Assembly: GCA_001798565.1 (NCBI GenBank)
Contig: MGSR01000190.1
Location: 1-10,263, forward strand
Length of the DNA stretch: 10,263 nt
Source: Deltaproteobacteria bacterium RIFCSPLOWO2_12_FULL_60_16
GTDB lineage: Bacteria > Desulfobacterota > Binatia > UBA9968
Direction: 5' to 3'
Positions 7,782-10,263 of the stretch are shown piece after piece (position 1 is the first letter of the stretch; the number at the start of each line of letters is the position of its first letter). Position numbers and translations under genes: made by a program. The notes below the pieces were generated by a model that saw only the letters and a list, made by a program, of their open reading frames with translations, was not told the DNA's origin and ran no database searches.

Positions 7782-7796
7782 GGTCACGGCGTGACC
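7782..7796. repeat. 15-bp perfect inverted repeat at the VOC stop codon
   Basis: GGTCACGGCGTGACC has 7-bp arms around a single central base. It spans the last codons and the stop of the VOC gene, just upstream of the TAXI gene. No T-run follows on either strand. It could be a protein-binding site, an RNA hairpin between the two cistrons, or chance in GC-rich coding sequence. Confidence 0.5.
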
Positions 7797-8281
7797 GTGC
7801 CCGCTCTCTGAGGCGTCTTGCCTTCCAGCTCGCCGGTGATGTCGCCGTAGAGGCCGTACGGGTTGGGAACGGTCTTGCGGTACACCTCAGGGGGCACGTT
7901 GACGTAGACCTCGAGCATGTTCCCGTCAGGGTCGTAAAAATAGATGCTCTTGGTGATGCCGTGGAAGACGACGTGGCGGATCTTCACGTTGTGCTTTTTA
8001 AAGATCCTCCATGCCTCTTGAAGCTCGGCAAAGGAACCGAGCTCATACGCCACATGCTCCATTCCTACCTGCTCCGGGTCGGGCATGGCCGCCCCTTCCT
8101 TTGCCTCGCGGATCGCCAGCATATGATGGTTGTCTTTCACGTCGGTGCTGAAAAAGAGCATTCCCTTGCCGTTGTCGCCGACCTGGGGAAGTCCGAGGAC
8201 TTCGGTGAAGAAGCGCTTCGATCGCTCCAGATCTCTGACCCGTAGCACCAGGTGGCCGGTCCTTCTTATCCGGATGGGCAT
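7784..8281 (-). CDS. VOC (glyoxalase/extradiol dioxygenase) superfamily protein
   Basis: The 165-residue protein has the VOC fold signature of two babab modules. The expected metal triad is present: H10 in TGHLVLRV, H76 in MEHVAYEL, and E124 in DPDGNMLEVYV. The segment FHGITKSIYFYDPDGNMLE (106-124) resembles the end of type I extradiol dioxygenases, including the conserved histidine (H107) and tyrosine (Y115) near the metal. This favours ring-cleaving dioxygenase activity on a catecholic substrate, with Fe(II) or Mn(II), over glyoxalase I or fosfomycin resistance. Its small size means one two-module domain. It is probably cytoplasmic. The ATG at 8281 is preceded by AAGGAGG at 8296-8290, 8 bases upstream, so a longer frame from 8335 is not used. 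The gene is first in a probable two-gene operon with the TAXI protein. The superfamily is secure; the reaction is not. Confidence 0.87.
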   Translation of the reverse strand: MPIRIRRTGHLVLRVRDLERSKRFFTEVLGLPQVGDNGKGMLFFSTDVKDNHHMLAIREAKEGAAMPDPEQVGMEHVAYELGSFAELQEAWRIFKKHNVKIRHVVFHGITKSIYFYDPDGNMLEVYVNVPPEVYRKTVPNPYGLYGDITGELEGKTPQRAGTVTP

Positions 8282-8289
8282 GGCTTCGT

Positions 8290-8296
8290 CCTCCTT
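8290..8296 (-). promoter_or_regulatory. Ribosome binding site of the VOC gene
   Basis: AAGGAGG on the minus strand, 8 bases upstream of the ATG at 8281. It fixes the start and excludes an 18-residue longer version. Confidence 0.85.
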
Positions 8297-8367
8297 CTCG
8301 CGCAAGAGTCCGATAACAGCCCTTTCCTTTAACACAGAGCATCCCCCGCTTCAATTTCACCGGCACA

Positions 8368-8379
8368 AAACGGCCGTTT
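8368..8379. promoter_or_regulatory. 12-bp perfect palindrome upstream of the VOC gene
   Basis: AAACGGCCGTTT is a perfect palindrome 86 bases upstream of the VOC start codon, in non-coding sequence. The place and symmetry suit a dimeric regulator's operator. No regulator gene is visible next to it, so the role is inferred. Confidence 0.35.
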
Positions 8380-8516
8380 CCTCGGGGAGCGTTTCTTCGG
8401 CTGCGGCCGATAGACCTGTGGTTAATCCGAACCTTTTCGTCTCTACGTCCGCAGCCTCATTCCCGCTCCCCTCGAAACTTCCCCACTCAGCCCGCTTCTC
8501 CCCCTAGAGAGAGGGA

Positions 8517-8548
8517 GGTTTGTCCCGAAGCAAGGGAGACGTCAAACC
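8517..8548. repeat. Bulged hairpin downstream of the nlpD-like gene
   Basis: GGTTTG (8517-8522) pairs with CAAACC (8543-8548), and TCCC (8523-8526) pairs with GGGA (8534-8537). A 5-base bulge (8538-8542) and a 7-base loop separate the arms. No T-run follows on the minus strand, so it is not a classical terminator, though it could protect the 3' end of the nlpD-like transcript. Confidence 0.4.
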
Positions 8549-8563
8549 CTGATTGTCCCTCAC

Positions 8564-8599
8564 GACTTAAACGATTTGAACGGCTTGAACCGTTTGAAC
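8564..8599 (-). repeat. 9-bp tandem repeat (four units) after the nlpD-like gene
   Basis: Four exact-period nonamers on the + strand: gacttaaac, gatttgaac, ggcttgaac and cgtttgaac, with consensus NNNTTGAAC (TTAAAC in the first). On the coding strand of the neighbour the unit reads GTTCAANNN. The array lies 20 bases past the stop codon at 8620. It resembles the GCTGANN array at 256-286 in placement and copy number but not in sequence. Confidence 0.8.
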
Positions 8600-8619
8600 G
8601 CGCCGTATTCACAAACCTG

Positions 8620-9339
8620 TCAAGACGCGGGCAGGTAATAGAGGGGGTCTCGGGCCACGTTGTCTTTGCGGATCTCAAAATGGAGATGCGGCGCTGATAC
8701 CCTCCCGGTGCTTCCCACCTCCCCGACCACCTCTCCCTGGGCTACCTTCTGTCCTTCCCGGACGAGATTGCTCTGATTGTGGGCGTACACGGAGACAAAA
8801 CCGCCGGAGTGGCGGATAATGATGATGTTGCCATAGCCCCTCAACTGGTCGCTGTAGATTACCTCGCCCGCTTCGATGGCTCGAATTGGGCTCCCTTCGG
8901 TAGCGGAGATATCGATGCCGTCGTGGAAGGTCTCGCTGCGCGGGCCGAACTTTGACGTGATCTTGCCGGCGACCGGCCAGAGAAATCCCTCTCTGCTTTT
9001 CTCCGCCGGCTCCGGCGTCCTGGGACGCTCTAACGAGGCCTGCACGGGGGTGATGATCTCCACCGGCAGCTGCCTGGTCGCCGCCGGGATAAAGATCCGC
9101 TGGCCGACGCGGATCTGGTGCGGATCGTCGATGCGATTCAGACGGGCCAGCTCCTGGTACGGAAGATCGTATGCCTTGCCGATGCGAAAGAGATTTTCGC
9201 CGCTCTTGACCACGTGATAGATCCCCCCCGGCTTCCTTTGAGCCGGGGCCGGCGCGCGAGGGGCGCATCCGGCGAAAAAAAATGGCAACGCTGCAAAGAG
9301 AAACAAGAAGAGCTTCAGTTCAGGCTTCAGTCGGCCCAA
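8620..9339 (-). CDS. LysM-M23 peptidoglycan endopeptidase lipoprotein (nlpD position)
   Basis: The 239-residue product has a lipoprotein signal (hydrophobic 10-23, FFAGC with C25 as the likely lipidated cysteine), a proline/alanine-rich linker, a LysM peptidoglycan-binding domain at about 41-85 ([15 protein letters not shown] to VGQRIFIP), a second linker, and an M23/LytM domain at about 119-236. The peptidase motifs are complete: H139 and D143 in HDGID, H187 in YAHN, and H218 with H220 in HLH. Zinc ligands are expected to be H139, D143 and H220. It should act on peptidoglycan crosslinks from the outer membrane. E. coli NlpD has a degenerate LytM site and activates an amidase, so this protein may instead cut directly. 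The TTG at 9339 is chosen because GGGGGAA at 9352-9346 lies 6 bases upstream. The longer frame from GTG 9372 has no usable spacing. The TTG start overlaps pcm by 13 bases, implying coupled translation. Confidence 0.88.
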   Translation of the reverse strand: MGRLKPELKLFLFLFAALPFFFAGCAPRAPAPAQRKPGGIYHVVKSGENLFRIGKAYDLPYQELARLNRIDDPHQIRVGQRIFIPAATRQLPVEIITPVQASLERPRTPEPAEKSREGFLWPVAGKITSKFGPRSETFHDGIDISATEGSPIRAIEAGEVIYSDQLRGYGNIIIIRHSGGFVSVYAHNQSNLVREGQKVAQGEVVGEVGSTGRVSAPHLHFEIRKDNVARDPLYYLPAS

Positions 9340-9941
9340 CCGTACTTCCCCCAAAGCTTGACGAACCGGCACTCCCCGAGTTGTTGTTCCTCCAGCCCTT
9401 CCGCCGTGCGGCGGACCCGCTTGAGCACTTGGGCTTGTTCGTCTCCCAAGGGAATGACAAGCCTCCCGCCAAGGGCCAGCTGCTCGACCAGAGGCTGGGG
9501 CAGCCCCGGGGCTCCGGCCGTCACCAGAATCGCGTCGAACGGGGCGTGCTCGGACCAGCCCAGGGTCCCGTCCCCCACGTGAATCGCCACGTTGTAATAG
9601 CCCAGCTCGTCCAGAACGGCGCGCGCGCGCAGCGCAAAGGAGCGGATTTTCTCGATGGAAAAGACATTGCGGCAGAGCTCGGCGAGAACCGCCGTTTGGT
9701 AGCCGGACCCTGTGCCGACCTCGAGGACCCTTTCGTCCCCTTTAAGCTCCAAGGCCTGGGTCATGAGCCCCACCATATACGGCTGCGAGATCGTCTGCTT
9801 CTCGCCGATGGGTAGGGGGCCGTCGTCATAGGCGCGGCCGGCAAGGGCGGATTCGACAAAGAGGTGCCTCGGGATCTTGCGCATCGCCTGCAAGACCCTG
9901 GCATCTCTGATCCCCCTGGCTACGAGCTGCTCCTGGACCAT
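9327..9941 (-). CDS. pcm: Protein-L-isoaspartate O-methyltransferase
   Basis: The 204-residue enzyme transfers a methyl group from S-adenosylmethionine to L-isoaspartyl residues in damaged proteins, starting their repair to aspartate in the cytoplasm. Diagnostic segments are [16 protein letters not shown] at 5-20, [15 protein letters not shown] at 43-57 and the SAM motif [13 protein letters not shown] at 72-84. [13 protein letters not shown] follows at 133-145, and [10 protein letters not shown] at 157-166. The length matches E. coli PCM (208 residues). I place the start at ATG 9941 because homology begins there; the ribosome binding site is weak. A GTG at 9992 would add 17 residues and cannot be excluded. 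The frame continues upstream through the tRNA gene, so any start beyond 10003 is an artefact. The gene follows tRNA-Pro on the same strand by 62 bases and overlaps the nlpD-like gene, the order known from many proteobacteria. Confidence 0.95.
   Translation of the reverse strand: MVQEQLVARGIRDARVLQAMRKIPRHLFVESALAGRAYDDGPLPIGEKQTISQPYMVGLMTQALELKGDERVLEVGTGSGYQTAVLAELCRNVFSIEKIRSFALRARAVLDELGYYNVAIHVGDGTLGWSEHAPFDAILVTAGAPGLPQPLVEQLALGGRLVIPLGDEQAQVLKRVRRTAEGLEEQQLGECRFVKLWGKYGWAD
9346..9352 (-). promoter_or_regulatory. Ribosome binding site inside pcm for the LysM-M23 gene
   Basis: GGGGGAA on the minus strand, 6 bases before TTG at 9339 and within the last codons of pcm. It supports the non-ATG start. 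Confidence 0.5.
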
Positions 9942-10003
9942 CTTTTCTCTGGTCCCGAGCTGTTCGGACAGGATGCGGTCAGGAGGCTTCACAGTGGAGA
10001 GAG

Positions 10004-10080
10004 TGGTCGGGGCGACCGGATTTGAACCGGTGACCTCACGCACCCCAAGCGTGCGCGCTACCAGGCTGCGCCACGCCCCG
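10004..10080 (-). tRNA. tRNA-Pro (anticodon GGG)
   Basis: The 77-base gene folds into a full cloverleaf. The acceptor stem CGGGGCG/CGCCCCG is perfectly paired, with a C1-G72 pair and A73, both characteristic of bacterial tRNA-Pro. The D stem is GCGC/GCGC, the anticodon stem CACGC/GCGTG encloses TTGGGGT with GGG at 34-36, and the T arm is ACCGG-TTCAAAT-CCGGT. CCA is encoded at the 3' end (10006-10004). GGG reads CCC and CCU proline codons. Confidence 0.97.
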
Positions 10081-10263
10081 ACGTTTTCGCTCAATTAAGG
10101 AATATGTAACACTCCTGCGGGTTTGCGTCAAAGGGATTTACCGGACTACGGGCAAGACCATTGAAAGGCCAGGCCCCAAGTCAATATTTGGCTGGTCACT
10201 CTCGGTGGAACGTTGTATAAGACGGCTCGGCCAACAATCCAGGTCGATGACAAATAGCAAAGC
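10081..10263. other. Upstream region of tRNA-Pro, no gene recognised
   Basis: This stretch is less GC-rich than the rest of the window. It carries the probable tRNA promoter. One frame on each strand stays open for 40 to 60 codons, but neither has a supported start nor a recognisable motif. Confidence 0.5.
10103..10131 (-). promoter_or_regulatory. Probable sigma-70-type promoter for tRNA-Pro and pcm
   Basis: On the minus strand TTGACG (10131-10126, five of six consensus bases) is followed after 17 bases by TACATA (10108-10103), a weak -10. Transcription would start about 15 bases before the mature tRNA 5' end at 10080. The position suits a tRNA promoter; the poor -10 keeps confidence moderate. 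Confidence 0.45.

Larger units (their letters stand above)
8282..8619. other. Intergenic region between the nlpD-like and VOC genes
   Basis: No gene is supported in these 338 bases; the frames that cross them lack family features and good starts. Seen from the right, the region holds a 9-bp tandem repeat (8564-8599), a bulged hairpin (8517-8548), a pyrimidine-rich stretch (about 8461-8505), a 12-bp palindrome (8368-8379), and the VOC ribosome binding site. It should contain the VOC promoter, but I see no convincing -35/-10 pair: TTGAAG and TTAAAG on the minus strand at about 8353-8330 are 16 bases apart and match poorly. Confidence 0.6.

Noticed and set aside
8282..8335. N-terminal extension of the VOC protein
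   Set aside because: The AAGGAGG at 8296-8290 would lie inside the coding sequence; the family's first strand begins right after the ATG at 8281.
10004..10080. tRNA-Pro as an integration site for a mobile element
   Set aside because: No integrase gene is present and no repeat of the tRNA 3' end was seen; pcm follows directly, so no island is inserted on that side.
9942..10094. Upstream extension of pcm to an ATG at 10094
   Set aside because: The extension is translated tRNA-Pro sequence. Homology to PCM starts at about 9941.
10082..10263. 60-codon open frame at the right edge on the + strand
   Set aside because: No start codon with a ribosome binding site near its beginning and no recognisable motif. 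It also runs against the tRNA promoter, so it is probably chance.

Overview
The window is GC-rich bacterial chromosome, roughly 60% or more by eye. It has tightly packed genes, strong AGGAGG-type ribosome binding sites, overlapping stop/start codons and a CCA-encoding tRNA. The pcm-nlpD-like gene order, the TAXI-type solute-binding protein, the VOC dioxygenase-like protein and the short-period minisatellites just behind gene ends suggest an uncultured lineage of the former Deltaproteobacteria or a neighbour (Desulfobacterota, Binatota, Methylomirabilota). That placement is inference; the window has no phylogenetic marker.

The first 6.74 kb is transcribed rightward. It opens with the 3' end of a family 5 (UDGb-like) uracil-DNA glycosylase, whose last codons run into a GCTGA-type repeat. 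Next is a 962-residue fused FAD/iron-sulfur 2-hydroxyacid dehydrogenase of the YdiJ/GlcD-GlcF type. Its stop codon overlaps the start of a secreted two-lobed M16 zinc peptidase (PqqL-like). A 215-residue ferritin-like protein with a complete diiron ligand set follows after 55 bases.

The rest is transcribed leftward. Read from the right edge, a promoter-like sequence precedes tRNA-Pro(GGG), then pcm (protein-L-isoaspartate O-methyltransferase), then an overlapping gene for a LysM-M23 lipoprotein in the usual nlpD position but with an intact peptidase active site. A 338-base intergenic region holds a 9-bp tandem repeat, a hairpin and a 12-bp palindrome. It leads into a probable two-gene operon: a VOC metalloenzyme and a TAXI-family solute-binding protein without a visible signal peptide. 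That pair converges on the ferritin-like gene across 26 bases.

No CRISPR array, insertion sequence, phage module or recognisable defence system is present. The observations most worth a second look are the two minisatellites at gene ends, one of which supplies coding sequence; the uncharacterised diiron protein; the leaderless TAXI protein paired with a VOC enzyme; the catalytically intact M23 protein beside pcm; and the palindrome in front of the VOC gene.
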